Assembly: GCA_003553485.1 (NCBI GenBank)
Contig: PWEJ01000112.1
Location: 39,052-103,051, forward strand
DNA length: 64,000 nucleotides
Reading direction: 5' to 3'
Origin: Halanaerobiaceae bacterium
Lineage (GTDB): Bacteria > Bacillota > Halanaerobiia > Halanaerobiales > Halarsenatibacteraceae
Shown here: piece by piece, positions 44,973 through 54,650 of the stretch
How the letters are laid out: each line of letters starts with the position of its first letter
How positions within the stretch are numbered: the first letter of the stretch is position 1
Program-made: the position numbers and the translations under genes
The notes under the pieces: generated by a model
Database searches by the model: none
What the model saw: the letters and a program-made list of their open reading frames with translations, nothing else
Told to the model about the DNA's origin: nothing

Positions 44973-46214
44973 GTGGAAAATTTAACCCTGGCCGAAAAGG
45001 GCAAAAAAAGAGTGGATTTTGATCGAAAAGAGATGCCTGTTCTCTCACAGATAAAAGAAGAGTGGGCTGAAGAAAAACCCCTGGAGGGAAAGAAGGTATC
45101 CTGCTGTCTTCATATTACCACAGAAACTGCCGTGCTTATGGAAACCCTGATAGCTGGAGGTGCAGAGGTTAGGCTCTGTCCCTCTAATCCCCTGAGTACT
45201 CAGGATGATGTAGTGGCTTATCTTAATGATATTGGTATCACTACTTATGGCAAACGCGGGGACAGCGAAGAAGAGTTCTATCAGAATATCATCAAATGCC
45301 TGGAGATAAAACCTCAGGTAATGATAGATGATGGCTGTGATATGACTACCTATTATTTGAATGAAATAGAAGAGGATTTTCCGGGCTTTATTGGAGTCTG
45401 CGAGGAGACCACCACCGGTATTATTCGTTTAAGGGCTATGGAAAATGATGGGGCACTTCCCTTTGCTGCAGTGGATGTCAACGGCAGTCAGATCAAGCAT
45501 CTTTTTGATAATTATTATGGCACCGGTCAGTCTACTATCACAGGATTAATGGCTGCAACCAATCGCATGATTGCCGGTACAGATTTTGTCGTAGTTGGTT
45601 ATGGTTTCTGTGGTGAAGGGGTAGCTAGAGATGCTGCCGGCTTAAATGCCAGAGTACATGTTGTTGACGCCGAACCTGTTAAAAGTTTGCGGGCCTGCAT
45701 GGATGGTTTTAATGCTCTTGACATGGATGAAGCTGCTGAAATTGGTGATATCTTCGTTACTGCCACCGGCAATAAACATGTCATCGACGGAGAGCATCTG
45801 GCTAAAATGAAGGATGGAGCAATTCTGGCTAATTCCGGCCACTTCAATGTGGAGATTAATTTGGATTGGCTTAGTGATAATGCAGTGACCAGCGAAACAG
45901 TCAATGAAAATGTGATGAAGTATGAATTAGAAGATGGCAGAGAGTTATATGTCCTGGCTGAGGGACGTCTGGTTAATCTCTGTGCCGGGCAAGGTCATCC
46001 AGCCAGTGTAATGGATATGAGTTTTGCCGGACAGGCCCTTTCGGCAAGATGGCTTTTTGATAACCAGGGGGAGCTAACCAATAAAGTTTATCAGGTTCCC
46101 ACTGAAATTGATAACGAAGTAGCCAGCATCAAGCTTTCCAGCAAGGGCATGAAGTATCAGCAGTTAACCGAGGCTCAAATTGACTATCTTAATAGCTGGG
46201 AAGAAGGAACTTGA
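44973..46214 (+). CDS. ahcY: Adenosylhomocysteinase (S-adenosylhomocysteine hydrolase)
   Basis: A 413-residue enzyme of the shorter archaeal/thermophile type. It has CLHITTETAVLMETLIAGGA, DDGCDMTTYYL, DVNGSQIKHLFDNYYGTGQS and the NAD-binding VVVGYGFCGEGVA. It splits S-adenosylhomocysteine to homocysteine and adenosine and so relieves inhibition of methyltransferases. Start GTG 44973 is preceded by AAAGGAATG. It forms a single-gene unit ended by a strong terminator. Confidence 0.95.
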   Translation: MENLTLAEKGKKRVDFDRKEMPVLSQIKEEWAEEKPLEGKKVSCCLHITTETAVLMETLIAGGAEVRLCPSNPLSTQDDVVAYLNDIGITTYGKRGDSEEEFYQNIIKCLEIKPQVMIDDGCDMTTYYLNEIEEDFPGFIGVCEETTTGIIRLRAMENDGALPFAAVDVNGSQIKHLFDNYYGTGQSTITGLMAATNRMIAGTDFVVVGYGFCGEGVARDAAGLNARVHVVDAEPVKSLRACMDGFNALDMDEAAEIGDIFVTATGNKHVIDGEHLAKMKDGAILANSGHFNVEINLDWLSDNAVTSETVNENVMKYELEDGRELYVLAEGRLVNLCAGQGHPASVMDMSFAGQALSARWLFDNQGELTNKVYQVPTEIDNEVASIKLSSKGMKYQQLTEAQIDYLNSWEEGT

Positions 46215-46234
46215 TAAAATCATCTGTATTTTTC

Positions 46235-46268
46235 AAAAACAGCGCTCATTTTAAGAGCGCTGTTTTTT
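46235..46268. terminator. Rho-independent terminator
   Basis: ACAGCGCTC, a seven-base loop and GAGCGCTGT, followed by seven T residues on the plus strand and by a T-run on the minus strand. It serves ahcY and the convergent BsuPI-domain gene. Confidence 0.92.
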
Positions 46269-46294
46269 TATTGCTATAAAACTTATATTAATTT

Positions 46295-47161
46295 TTATTG
46301 TACAATAATTTCCTGTTCATCTGCTGAGTGACTATTCTCCCGGTCTGTCAGCCAGCCTGTTAAGCGATAAGTGCCTGGCTCTAATTCAGCAGTATCGATA
46401 GTCGCTGACCAGCTTTTTTTCTCCTGAGGTCCAACGTCTACCTCTTCAATAGCCTGGGTAAACATTCTGCCTCGGGACCATTGATAGATTGCTTCTTCAT
46501 TTTTCAATAGTTTAAGATCAAATTTTTGCCCGGTATTAAAGGTGAATCTTTTAGTGCTATCGGTGTTATTGACCAATTTAATTTCCAGTTCAATACTATC
46601 TCCCTGTTCTACTTCACCGACTGCCGGGATTACAAAAAAGTGGGTTTTAGCTGCCAATTTTTCTATCCCCTCTTCGATAAATATTTCCTGTTCTGTTCTG
46701 TCATCTTTAACATCCTCTTCTCCTGGTATAATCTCCCTATCAACCAACAATATCTCCAGCAGACCTAAAGGAACCAATATATCATCATTGACTTTTATAG
46801 GGGCGGGATTTACTGCAAAGGTTTCTCTTTTCTGGCGAACTTTTTCTTCCCCCAGGGTCAATATTAGATGTTCATCTTCATAGGACAGCAGATAATAATC
46901 ATCACCAAATTGGCTTATATTAACTCCAACTTCGTCGGTGAATTGAGTTAAGGGCACCATTGTGTGATCAGTAATCGACTCAGTATGAATATTAAAGTCA
47001 AAATTAATGCCATCATCGGCTATTTGAAGCGTTGTATCCTCAGCCCTGACATTATCCTCTGACAGCAAGGTCCGACCCAGATAGCCAGCTCCAATAAGAA
47101 GCACAATCAGCAGCCCGATTAATATTGGTAACCCCGAAATTTTGCTTTTGCTTAAAAACAA
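46295..47161 (-). CDS. Exported Cu-amine-oxidase-N-like and BsuPI-domain protein
   Basis: A 288-residue protein with an N-terminal membrane anchor or uncleaved signal (about 12-32). Residues 55-150 contain MVPLTQFTDEVGVNI and ILVPLGLLEILL, typical of the copper amine oxidase N-terminal/stalk domain found in exported Firmicute proteins. Residues 190-285 match the BsuPI beta-sandwich: FTFNTGQKFDLKLLKNEE and a C-terminal strand ending EQEIIVQ. BsuPI is known as an intracellular proteinase inhibitor, but many relatives are exported and of unknown role. Confidence 0.7.
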   Translation of the reverse strand: MFLSKSKISGLPILIGLLIVLLIGAGYLGRTLLSEDNVRAEDTTLQIADDGINFDFNIHTESITDHTMVPLTQFTDEVGVNISQFGDDYYLLSYEDEHLILTLGEEKVRQKRETFAVNPAPIKVNDDILVPLGLLEILLVDREIIPGEEDVKDDRTEQEIFIEEGIEKLAAKTHFFVIPAVGEVEQGDSIELEIKLVNNTDSTKRFTFNTGQKFDLKLLKNEEAIYQWSRGRMFTQAIEEVDVGPQEKKSWSATIDTAELEPGTYRLTGWLTDRENSHSADEQEIIVQ

Positions 47162-47197
47162 TTTTTTACCCCCTCTCTTCTTTAAAAACTCTTACCT

Positions 47198-48427
47198 TTA
47201 TTTAAGGTATCTCTCCAGACGGTTTAAAGCTTCAGAGATATTTTCCAGGGAGTTGGCGTAGGAGAACCGCAGGAAGCCCTCTGCCTTTTCACCAAAGTCA
47301 ATACCTGGAGTAACAGCGACCCCTGCTTCTTCTAAAATTTCAAAGGCTAGTTTATAAGAGTCCTCAGCAAATCTTTTTGCATTTGCCAGCACATAAAAAG
47401 CTCCTGTAGGTTCAACCTTTATGGTAAAGCCAATTTCCTTTAATCCTTTTAGTAAAGCCTTTCTTCTTTTATTGTAGGTCCTTTTCATTTCCTCCACCTG
47501 GCGCTGACATTCTTCACATTCTAGGGCGGTAACTGCTGCCTCCTGGGCAAAGGAGCTGGCACAGATAAAGAAGTTTTGCTGCATTTTCTGGATTGGCCTA
47601 ACAAATTCTGGTGGTAAAATAGCATAACCCAAGCGCCACCCTGTCATGGCATATAGCTTGGAGAAACCATTGATAACAAAGGCTCTGTCGGTAAATTCTA
47701 AAATAGAGCTTGCCTGACCTTCGTAAACTAAACCATGATAGATTTCATCAGATATCAGATAGGGTACTTGCTTTCCTTTAATTGCCGAGCCAGGCTGATT
47801 ATTATCTCGATTTGAATTAGATATGGAGGTTAAACTGGCCAGTCTTTGCAAATCTTCAGAAGGACTCACTACCCCCGTAGGATTACCTGGGGAATTAATT
47901 AATATTCCCTTTGTTTTATCGCTGATTTCAGCAGCAAAGCGCTGAGCTTGATAGCGAAAACCTTCCTTTTCAGTTATAGGGACTTTTATCGGTTTTCCGC
48001 CACAGGACTCAATCATATTGGGATAACAGGAATAATGGGGGTCCGATATTATTATCTCCTCGCCAGGATTTAATAAAGCAGAAAATATCAACAGCAGAGC
48101 CGGAGAAGAACCCGAGGTGATAATTATCTGCTCAGGGTCAAGATTTACCCCGTATCTCTCCTGATATCTATTAGCTATTGCTTCTCGCAGTTTATATATT
48201 CCCAGACTATTGGTATAATGAGTCTTTTTGGCTTTTAAGGCCTTTATGCCGGCCTCTTCCACCGGGAGAGGAGTATCAAAATCAGGTTCTCCCAGCTCTA
48301 AATGGACAATATCTTCCCCCTTGCGCTCTAACTTCTCTGCCTTTTCTAATACATCCATGGCAATAAAAGAAGGTATTTTCCGGGAACGACGAGAAACAAA
48401 ATTAGTATCTGCAACTTTTTCCGACAT
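47198..48427 (-). CDS. Class I/II pyridoxal-phosphate aminotransferase
   Basis: A 409-residue aminotransferase with HLELGEPDFDTP, SPGNPTGVV, ISDEIYHGLVYE and the PLP lysine in INGFSKLYAMTGWRLGYAI. It resembles AspC/PatA-type aspartate or aromatic aminotransferases. About 20 residues (around 190-210, LASLTSISNSNRDNNQPGSA) are Ser/Asn-rich and look like a small insertion. It follows urocanase by 27 bases on the same strand and may share its transcript. Confidence 0.85.
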   Translation of the reverse strand: MSEKVADTNFVSRRSRKIPSFIAMDVLEKAEKLERKGEDIVHLELGEPDFDTPLPVEEAGIKALKAKKTHYTNSLGIYKLREAIANRYQERYGVNLDPEQIIITSGSSPALLLIFSALLNPGEEIIISDPHYSCYPNMIESCGGKPIKVPITEKEGFRYQAQRFAAEISDKTKGILINSPGNPTGVVSPSEDLQRLASLTSISNSNRDNNQPGSAIKGKQVPYLISDEIYHGLVYEGQASSILEFTDRAFVINGFSKLYAMTGWRLGYAILPPEFVRPIQKMQQNFFICASSFAQEAAVTALECEECQRQVEEMKRTYNKRRKALLKGLKEIGFTIKVEPTGAFYVLANAKRFAEDSYKLAFEILEEAGVAVTPGIDFGEKAEGFLRFSYANSLENISEALNRLERYLK

Positions 48428-48454
48428 CTAACCACTCCTATGATATTTTATAGT

Positions 48455-50488
48455 TTAATTTTTATTATTATCTACAACTTCATCAATTAGCTCTTCCTCG
48501 GCCTGATAGGGCAGAGTAACATGCCCTAAACCTTTCTTTTGTTCTTGCCACTGCAACATGGTTTCTAAGGCCTTTTCATTTCTGGCCCAGGCCCGACGAG
48601 CAACCCCACCATGGACATCCCAGTCCAAAGCTGATTTTATAATGCTATCCACTTTTTTACTGCCATCTAAGACCAGACCAAAGCCACTATTAAAGGCCTT
48701 GCCAATACCGACTCCGCCTCCATTGCTTTGCACCACTAAGGTCATGCCCCGGGCAGCATTCCCGGCAAAGGAATGGATCGACATTTCACCCATGATATTA
48801 CTACCATCTTTGATATTGGCTGTTTCCCGGAAAGGAGAGTCTGTGCCACTGGTATCGTGGTGGTCTCTTCCCAGCATAATAGGCCCAACTTTTTCCTGAC
48901 GCACGAGCTCATTAAAACGCAGGGCTATCTCTACTCTGCCTGGACCATCGGTATAAAGGATTCTGGCCTGGGAGCCCACCACCAGATTATTTTCTTCAGC
49001 CTCAAGAATCCAGTGGTAATTATCATAATCCTGGGGGCGTCTATCCGGGTCAATACAATCTGCTGCCACCTGATCGGTAATCCGCAGATCTTCTTCTCTG
49101 CCACTTAAACAAACCCAGCGGAAAGGACCATAACCATAATCAAAACAAAGCGGCCCCATTATATCCTCTACATAAGAGGGAAAGATGAATCCTTTATCAG
49201 GATTATTTTCATCAATTGCTATCTCAGATACTCCGGCATCGTAGACAGCCTTCATAAAACTATTGCCATAATCAAAGAAATATGCCCCTCTGTCAACGAT
49301 CTCTTTAATATGACTATAATGTCTTCTTAAAGATTTATCAACAGCCTGGCGAAAAAGTTCTGGCTCCCTGGCTAATAAACTCCTTGCTTCCTGATAGGAG
49401 TAGCCGGCTGGGATATAGCCACCGCTGTAAGCTTCATGACAGGATGTCTGATCTGACAGTAGATCAACTTTAATATCCTTGCTAACTATATAAGCTAATA
49501 AATCCACTACATTACCATGATAGGCAATGGAGACAGCCTCTTCTCTTTTTTTATATTCCTGGACCCAGCTAAATATCTGATCTAAATCATCTGATACTTT
49601 GCTGAGCCATTTCTGTTTTTTGCGAGTTTTAATCGCTGATTCATCTACTTCGGCTATTACTCCAATGCCTCCTGCAATTTCAATGGCCTTAGCCTGGGCC
49701 CCGCTCATACCTCCCAGGCCAGAGGTGATATAAAGCTGACCTGTTAAATCCTCGGTTAAATCATTGCCTAAAAATTTACGGCCAGCATTTAATAGCGTTA
49801 TATAAGTTCCATGAACAATACCCTGAGGACCGATATACATCCAGCCTCCGGCAGTCATTTGACCATAATTTGCCACTCCCAAAGCGGCTGCCTTTTGAAA
49901 ATGTTCCAGGTCATCAAACATGCCAATTAATAAAGCATTGGTAGAAATCACTCTGGGAGCTTCAGGTCTGGAGGGAAAGAGCCCTAAGGGATGACCGGAG
50001 TGTACAACTAGAGTCTGGTCGCTATTAATCTCCTGGAGATATTTTTTTATAAGACGGTACTGCATCCAGTTTTGACAGACCTGACCTGTTTCACCATAGG
50101 TGACTAATTCATAGGGGTAAAGGGCCACTTCAAAATCAAGATTATTATCAATCATAAGCTGTAAAGCCCGGCCCTCTAAAGTCTTTCCAGAATAGTCTGC
50201 AATGGGCTTAGCTTTAATTTCCCCTGAAGGACGATAGCGGTAACCATAAATCCGTCCTCTAGTTAAAAGTTCTTCCATAAATTCTGGAGCCAGTTGCTCA
50301 TGTAGAGAAGGGGGTATATATCTTAAAGCATTCTTTAAAGCTAGCTTCATCTCCTCTTTGCTTAAATTAAGCTCTCTTTTAGGAGCCCTCGGAATATCAT
50401 TGCGGAACTCAGTTTCTGCTGGCAATTCAGCTGAAAGTTTAATTTTTTGGGCTTGCTTTACCTTTGAATTAATTGAGGCAAGAGTCAA
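48455..50488 (-). CDS. hutU: Urocanate hydratase
   Basis: A 677-residue urocanase with the family core VVHSGHPLGLFPS, GQMTAGGWMYIGPQGIVHGT, the NAD loop ITSGLGGMSGAQAKA, and LLSDQTSCHEAYSGGYIPAG. It adds water to urocanate to give imidazolone propionate in histidine breakdown. Histidase, imidazolonepropionase and a glutamate formiminotransferase are not adjacent. The 677-residue length is at the long end for urocanase and includes an extended N-terminus of about 80 residues. Confidence 0.93.
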   Translation of the reverse strand: MTLASINSKVKQAQKIKLSAELPAETEFRNDIPRAPKRELNLSKEEMKLALKNALRYIPPSLHEQLAPEFMEELLTRGRIYGYRYRPSGEIKAKPIADYSGKTLEGRALQLMIDNNLDFEVALYPYELVTYGETGQVCQNWMQYRLIKKYLQEINSDQTLVVHSGHPLGLFPSRPEAPRVISTNALLIGMFDDLEHFQKAAALGVANYGQMTAGGWMYIGPQGIVHGTYITLLNAGRKFLGNDLTEDLTGQLYITSGLGGMSGAQAKAIEIAGGIGVIAEVDESAIKTRKKQKWLSKVSDDLDQIFSWVQEYKKREEAVSIAYHGNVVDLLAYIVSKDIKVDLLSDQTSCHEAYSGGYIPAGYSYQEARSLLAREPELFRQAVDKSLRRHYSHIKEIVDRGAYFFDYGNSFMKAVYDAGVSEIAIDENNPDKGFIFPSYVEDIMGPLCFDYGYGPFRWVCLSGREEDLRITDQVAADCIDPDRRPQDYDNYHWILEAEENNLVVGSQARILYTDGPGRVEIALRFNELVRQEKVGPIMLGRDHHDTSGTDSPFRETANIKDGSNIMGEMSIHSFAGNAARGMTLVVQSNGGGVGIGKAFNSGFGLVLDGSKKVDSIIKSALDWDVHGGVARRAWARNEKALETMLQWQEQKKGLGHVTLPYQAEEELIDEVVDNNKN

Positions 50489-50539
50489 GGATATCCCCTC
50501 CTGATATTAAAAAAATTTAAAAAATTATTTGGCAAAAAG

Positions 50540-51262
50540 TTAAAATATAAAGTCGGAGAAAACCTGTCCTGCTCTGCGCATATAGTTTATAGCCTGTAAA
50601 TTTCTGCCCTTTTCATAATAGGTGTAACCCAGTAAAAAATAAGTATAATCATCTTCAGCAATTTCTAGATTTTTATAAAGAACATCCTGAGCTTCTTCAA
50701 TTTGACTGTCTTCTATATAGGAAGCCGCTTTAAAATTACGCGGCCAGATATTTTCATCATCAAGTTCAATTATTTCAGTGAATATTTGGGTCGCCTGCTC
50801 ATACTTTTCTTTAATTATATAGTTAAAGGCCCTAAAATTTAAAATGACTAATTCATCGAGAGCAAAAGTATTATCTGCTATAACAGGCTCAATTTTTTCG
50901 TTGAATTCATCACTATCTATATCGCTAAATTCACTGAGCATTTCATCGGTCTTTTTAATCTCTCCTAGATTAGCCTTTGTTACTGCCAGATAATAATTAG
51001 CCTCTAGAGAATCTCCCTCCTCTTCCACCGCTTCTCGAGCTTTTTCCTCTTCTTCTAACCAGAAGTTTTTATTATAGGCTTTAACTGAACTGTGGTTGGA
51101 TAATTTATTAACAATCGTCAATCCATCACTGTCAGCAGTAAAATTATTGTATTGAGCCAGGGTCATTGTCAGGCTAAAATAAAAAAATATCAGCAAAAAA
51201 CATAAGAGCAATATCTTAATAATTTGCCGGCAAGTTTTAATTAAGTTATTTTTTATAACCAC
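50540..51262 (-). CDS. Membrane-anchored TPR-like protein
   Basis: A 240-residue protein with one N-terminal membrane segment (about 14-36, ending LTMTLAQ) that may be a signal anchor. The rest is helical and acidic with TPR-like spacing: EANYYLAVTKANLGE and YTYFLLGYTYYEKGRNLQAIN. I do not recognise a specific family. It probably works outside the membrane as a scaffold. It lies just before urocanase on the same strand and has a separate start region. Confidence 0.55.
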   Translation of the reverse strand: MVIKNNLIKTCRQIIKILLLCFLLIFFYFSLTMTLAQYNNFTADSDGLTIVNKLSNHSSVKAYNKNFWLEEEEKAREAVEEEGDSLEANYYLAVTKANLGEIKKTDEMLSEFSDIDSDEFNEKIEPVIADNTFALDELVILNFRAFNYIIKEKYEQATQIFTEIIELDDENIWPRNFKAASYIEDSQIEEAQDVLYKNLEIAEDDYTYFLLGYTYYEKGRNLQAINYMRRAGQVFSDFIF

Positions 51263-51387
51263 AATAATTTTCCTCCAAAAGACTTCTAAATAGTCGTTAC
51301 TTTAAACTTTATGATTAATTATAGCTCATCCCATTAGATATTTCAATAAGGCTTAGGGTGGCTTTAATTGTGAATTTCTTTTAAAGC

Positions 51388-52026
51388 TCAGGATTTTTGC
51401 CAGAGAACAAACTTTTCTTCTCCAGTCTTTATGAAATTCAAAGAAAACTCAGCTGTTATATAATGAATGGTCTTTTTGTTGTAAAAGCCGACATGGGTGG
51501 GGTCTCTATGATACCACCAGTCCGGGAAATCTTTGGGGCCTGGATGAAAATTAGTGGTAATTGCCAAAAAACCACCTGGCGACAGTAACCTGATAAGCTC
51601 TTTGATCTCTGTCAGAGGATGATGAAAATGTTCAAATACTTCTGTAGCGGTGATTAAATCATACTTTTGCCCCTTAAAGTCCAGGTCAGGATAGAAAAAG
51701 GGATCATAAATATTGACTCTAAGACCAAGCTCTTCCAATAATTCTGCTAAAACCGGCCCTGGACCACAACCATAATCCAGGGCGACATCAATCTCAGTCA
51801 ATTTATCTTTAAGGCCCCAATTGATAAATTCTTGCAATATATCAACATATCCCTGATTCTCTCTGGTATTATCATGGTTTTGGTAACGCTTCTTTTCGGT
51901 TTGAGGATCTGGTAATAAATTAGCTGATAACATAATATAATGACAGTTGCAGCAAAAATAATAGTCCGAAAGCTGTAACTTCTTTAGATTATCGGTTTTA
52001 CAAAGTCGACATTGAGCTTTTCTCAT
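51388..52026 (-). CDS. SAM-dependent methyltransferase with N-terminal zinc ribbon
   Basis: A 212-residue protein. The N-terminus has CRLC (Cys6, Cys9) and CCNC (Cys25, 26, 28), likely a zinc ribbon. The methyltransferase core has motif I ALDYGCGPGPVLAELL (about 75-90) and a following DLITATEVFEHFHHP typical of class I enzymes of the type that modify sugars, tRNA or small molecules. Substrate unknown. The ribbon plus core combination resembles proteins annotated as zinc-binding methyltransferases in nucleotide or sugar pathways. Confidence 0.7.
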   Translation of the reverse strand: MRKAQCRLCKTDNLKKLQLSDYYFCCNCHYIMLSANLLPDPQTEKKRYQNHDNTRENQGYVDILQEFINWGLKDKLTEIDVALDYGCGPGPVLAELLEELGLRVNIYDPFFYPDLDFKGQKYDLITATEVFEHFHHPLTEIKELIRLLSPGGFLAITTNFHPGPKDFPDWWYHRDPTHVGFYNKKTIHYITAEFSLNFIKTGEEKFVLWQKS

Positions 52027-52064
52027 ATAATCAGTCTCCTAAAATATTTAAAAGTCCATACAAC

Positions 52065-52589
52065 TTATAATTTAAACTCATACTCCACTAATTGTTGATT
52101 GGGGCTAAACTCTAAAATGCCAATACTGTTCAAATATCCGCTGAAGGGGAAATCTACTCCTGATAATAACCGGCAGGCCTCATTTAGTTCGTCATATTCC
52201 AATCCCAGGGCTAAAGTGCAATGGGGAACCCACTCTTCAGGATGGTAGTATTCCCACAATTCCCCATCATAATCACTAAAATACTCATGAAACTGCTGAT
52301 GACGGTCTAATAGTTTGTGATTCACCTTAGGTCCTAAAAAGAACACCGGCTTTTGATTAAGGAAAATCCCTAAACTGGCAAATTTGATTTTAATTGGCTT
52401 CAGGGTAGTGCTGTAACTCCAGAGCTCCTTAGTGAATTCCTCTACAGAAAGAGTGTCGTAGATGGCAAAGGATATATGAGACCTGGTTTCATCATCAACG
52501 GGGATTTCTTCGGAACGAAGGAGATCTTTAATAACTTCAATTCTTTTATCGGTCTCTTCGTCGAGATAGAGCTGGATAGCATAAGGCAT
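52065..52589 (-). CDS. 2H phosphoesterase (2'-5' RNA ligase family)
   Basis: A 174-residue protein with two 2H signatures, HIS at 38-40 and HCT at 123-125. The first has Ser in place of Thr, as in some members. The length fits the 2'-5' RNA ligase / cyclic phosphodiesterase family. It is not closely similar to the 2H protein at 5134-5712. It lies 38 bases upstream of the methyltransferase gene on the same strand, and may form a short operon with it. Confidence 0.72.
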   Translation of the reverse strand: MPYAIQLYLDEETDKRIEVIKDLLRSEEIPVDDETRSHISFAIYDTLSVEEFTKELWSYSTTLKPIKIKFASLGIFLNQKPVFFLGPKVNHKLLDRHQQFHEYFSDYDGELWEYYHPEEWVPHCTLALGLEYDELNEACRLLSGVDFPFSGYLNSIGILEFSPNQQLVEYEFKL

Positions 52590-52737
52590 TAGTCAACACC
52601 CTTTCCTTTGTTTTTATCCAGTAAAAAATTACTGCCTGAGCTCTGTTCCTGCCAGAGTGAGTTGTAATTTATAAATAATATTATATAATAATATATGGAT
52701 TGACAAAATTTATGGTTGTTATTTAGGTGATTTAAAA

Positions 52738-53421
52738 ATGTATAAAAAGACTGTATTAAAAATTTTTCTAACTCTTGTTATCTTTTTGCTCATTTATAAT
52801 TACTGGGAAGATATTCAAGCTCTTGATATCCAGGAGTTTATAGCTAATCTTGAAAATATTTATTATGCTTTATTTATTTTATTAGGTTTTTATGCCGCTA
52901 AATCAGTTTTTTTTATAGTTCCATTATTGGGGCTCCACATTGCTTCAGGAATGGTTTTGCCTCTGTATTTTGCCATCATTTTGAGCGCCTTAGGCTTTGC
53001 TCTAGAAGTTTCTCTTACATACTTTTATGGTTATTTTTTAGGAAATGATTTTGTGGAGAAGATTATTTCTAAACACCCAAAATTTCGTAAATTACTAGAT
53101 TATAATATGGATAATGATCTCTATATCCCCTTTTTATTACGGATAACTCCAGTTGCTATTGAACCTGTGAGCCTGATCTTGGGTGCCAGCGGTAATGATT
53201 TCTGGCATTTTCTGCTGGGCTCTCTGATGGGGGCTATGCCAAAAGTGATTTTATTTACCATGATAGGCGATGCTATTGTCAATCCTATAACTCGAGGCTC
53301 TGTTGCCACTTTTATCCTTATCAGTCTAATCTGGCTGGTCGCTGCTTTAAAGCTCAGAAAATACTGGCAAAAAATTAATGGCAATAAGGATATAAATCTT
53401 ATTTCTCTCAATGAAAATTAG
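52738..53421 (+). CDS. VTT-domain (SNARE-associated/TVP38-like) membrane protein
   Basis: A 227-residue membrane protein with about five to six hydrophobic segments and the VTT core: FFIVPLLGLHIASGMVLPLY, then FLLRITPVAIEPVSLILGASG and GSLMGAMPKVILFTMIGDAI. Family members include DedA and TVP38 proteins linked to lipid scrambling and proton-dependent transport. Its substrate is not known. It converges on the interrupted gene at 53431 with nine bases between them. Confidence 0.82.
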   Translation: MYKKTVLKIFLTLVIFLLIYNYWEDIQALDIQEFIANLENIYYALFILLGFYAAKSVFFIVPLLGLHIASGMVLPLYFAIILSALGFALEVSLTYFYGYFLGNDFVEKIISKHPKFRKLLDYNMDNDLYIPFLLRITPVAIEPVSLILGASGNDFWHFLLGSLMGAMPKVILFTMIGDAIVNPITRGSVATFILISLIWLVAALKLRKYWQKINGNKDINLISLNEN

Positions 53422-53430
53422 TCTTTAGGC

Positions 53431-54021
53431 TTAGTCCAGTTCTTCTTCCTGCAAATCTTTGATTATCTCCTGAAATCTACTTAAATAATCTAAGATTTCA
53501 AGCTCAAAGACATCAGCTAAATATTGATAATCTCCGTTTTGATAGGCAGTTAAAGCTCTATTAACTGCCTTTTGTTGTTCTTTTAACTCAACATGAAACT
53601 CTTGTTTTAAAATTTCATCGTCCTGAAGGCTTACTATTCTGGTCACCACATCCAGAGTCCACTCGATACCTTCAAGCACCTCCCGATAAAGCTCCTGGGC
53701 AGTCTCAACTTCTTGATTGCGAAACATGAAGGCCATCTCTTCTATGCCGGTCATTAACCTTGGAAAATAATCTAAAGCTGTCATTATTGTCTCTGAAACT
53801 AAATCCTCGGTACTCTTTAAAAAAAATTCTACCTTCTCTTCTCCCTGGCTCTCAGCCAGTTTATCCTGAAAGTAAACTAAAGAAACATTCTCCCCATTGA
53901 GCTTAATCTCCTCAATTATATCCTCTGGCCATTCTTCCTGTATTTTACTAATAATTTCGTCACTCTATAAACCAGAAAATTTTGCTGATGGTTGCTTCTC
54001 TCCATTTATATAAATTTCCAT
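53431..54021 (-). pseudogene. Hypothetical protein gene interrupted by in-frame TAG at codon 19
   Basis: From ATG 54021 the frame reads MEIYINGEKQPSAKFSGL, meets TAG at 53967-53965, and then stays open for 177 more codons to 53431. The downstream region is protein-like throughout: charged amphipathic helices and no further stops. The first ATG after the TAG is 53784, which would discard about 60 well-formed codons, and no GTG or TTG occurs between. So the gene probably started at 54021 and carries a nonsense codon, or the TAG is read through. I do not recognise the family. Confidence 0.6.
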
Positions 54022-54081
54022 ACCATCACATCCCCATAAAAAATTTGCTGCCATACCTGCCAGGTTAAGAACAAAATGTTG

Positions 54082-54453
54082 TTATATTCTTTCCACTTTT
54101 ATCTCGTCTCCTGCCGATACATTTGTTAATTTCTCTACTCCCTGCTCCACTTTACCAAAAACCACTACTGGACTGGCGGCTTGAGGTTTTTCTCCTTCAC
54201 TGGCTGGGGTTCTACCGTAAAAGACACAAAAAGCCGAGCCCTGATCCCAAAAACCAAGCTCTCCAATCTCTACTTTTGCTTTTTTCTCACCTTCTCCCTC
54301 CTTAACATCCACGGGAAAATATAATTCCTCTCCCCAGGTTCTAGCTTCACCTTTTAAGGGTAGATTAGCCCAGATATTTTCAGCCATTTCATTATCATAA
54401 AGGCTGGCTTCCACAGTGAAATTTTCCAGGAGCAACTTAATTTTTTTAGCCAT
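54082..54453 (-). CDS. Cyclophilin-like fold protein (TM1367 type)
   Basis: A 123-residue protein with KIKLLLENFTVEASLYDNEMAENI near the start and LGFWDQGSAFCVFYGRTPAS in the middle, matching the small bacterial cyclophilin-like family without clear prolyl isomerase function. The gene has a good AGGGAGG-type RBS and lies between the OMP gene and the interrupted gene. Function unknown. Confidence 0.75.
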   Translation of the reverse strand: MAKKIKLLLENFTVEASLYDNEMAENIWANLPLKGEARTWGEELYFPVDVKEGEGEKKAKVEIGELGFWDQGSAFCVFYGRTPASEGEKPQAASPVVVFGKVEQGVEKLTNVSAGDEIKVERI

Positions 54454-54596
54454 TGACTTCCCTCCTTAAGAGATTATTAAGGTGAAAAGAAAAATCTTCT
54501 TTAATCTCCGCTGTAATATCAATTTCTATAAAAACAATTATTATCCTCCCTCTCGATCTTTTTATTTTGAGTGCCCGAATAATTTATATTGAATTT

Positions 54597-54624
54597 TAAA
54601 AAAACCCCCGTAAAGACGGGGGTT
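54597..54624 (-). terminator. Terminator of the beta-barrel protein gene
   Basis: AACCCCCGT, a four-base loop and ACGGGGGTT, followed on the minus strand by seven T residues. Confidence 0.88.
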
Positions 54625-54650
54625 AGAAAATGTTATTATTTAAGATTAAC

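Noticed and set aside
53965..53967. TAG as pyrrolysine
   Set aside because: TAG is used as an ordinary stop in several genes here (4444, 14446, 28524, 42470), and no pyl gene is in the window. Left as an open check only.
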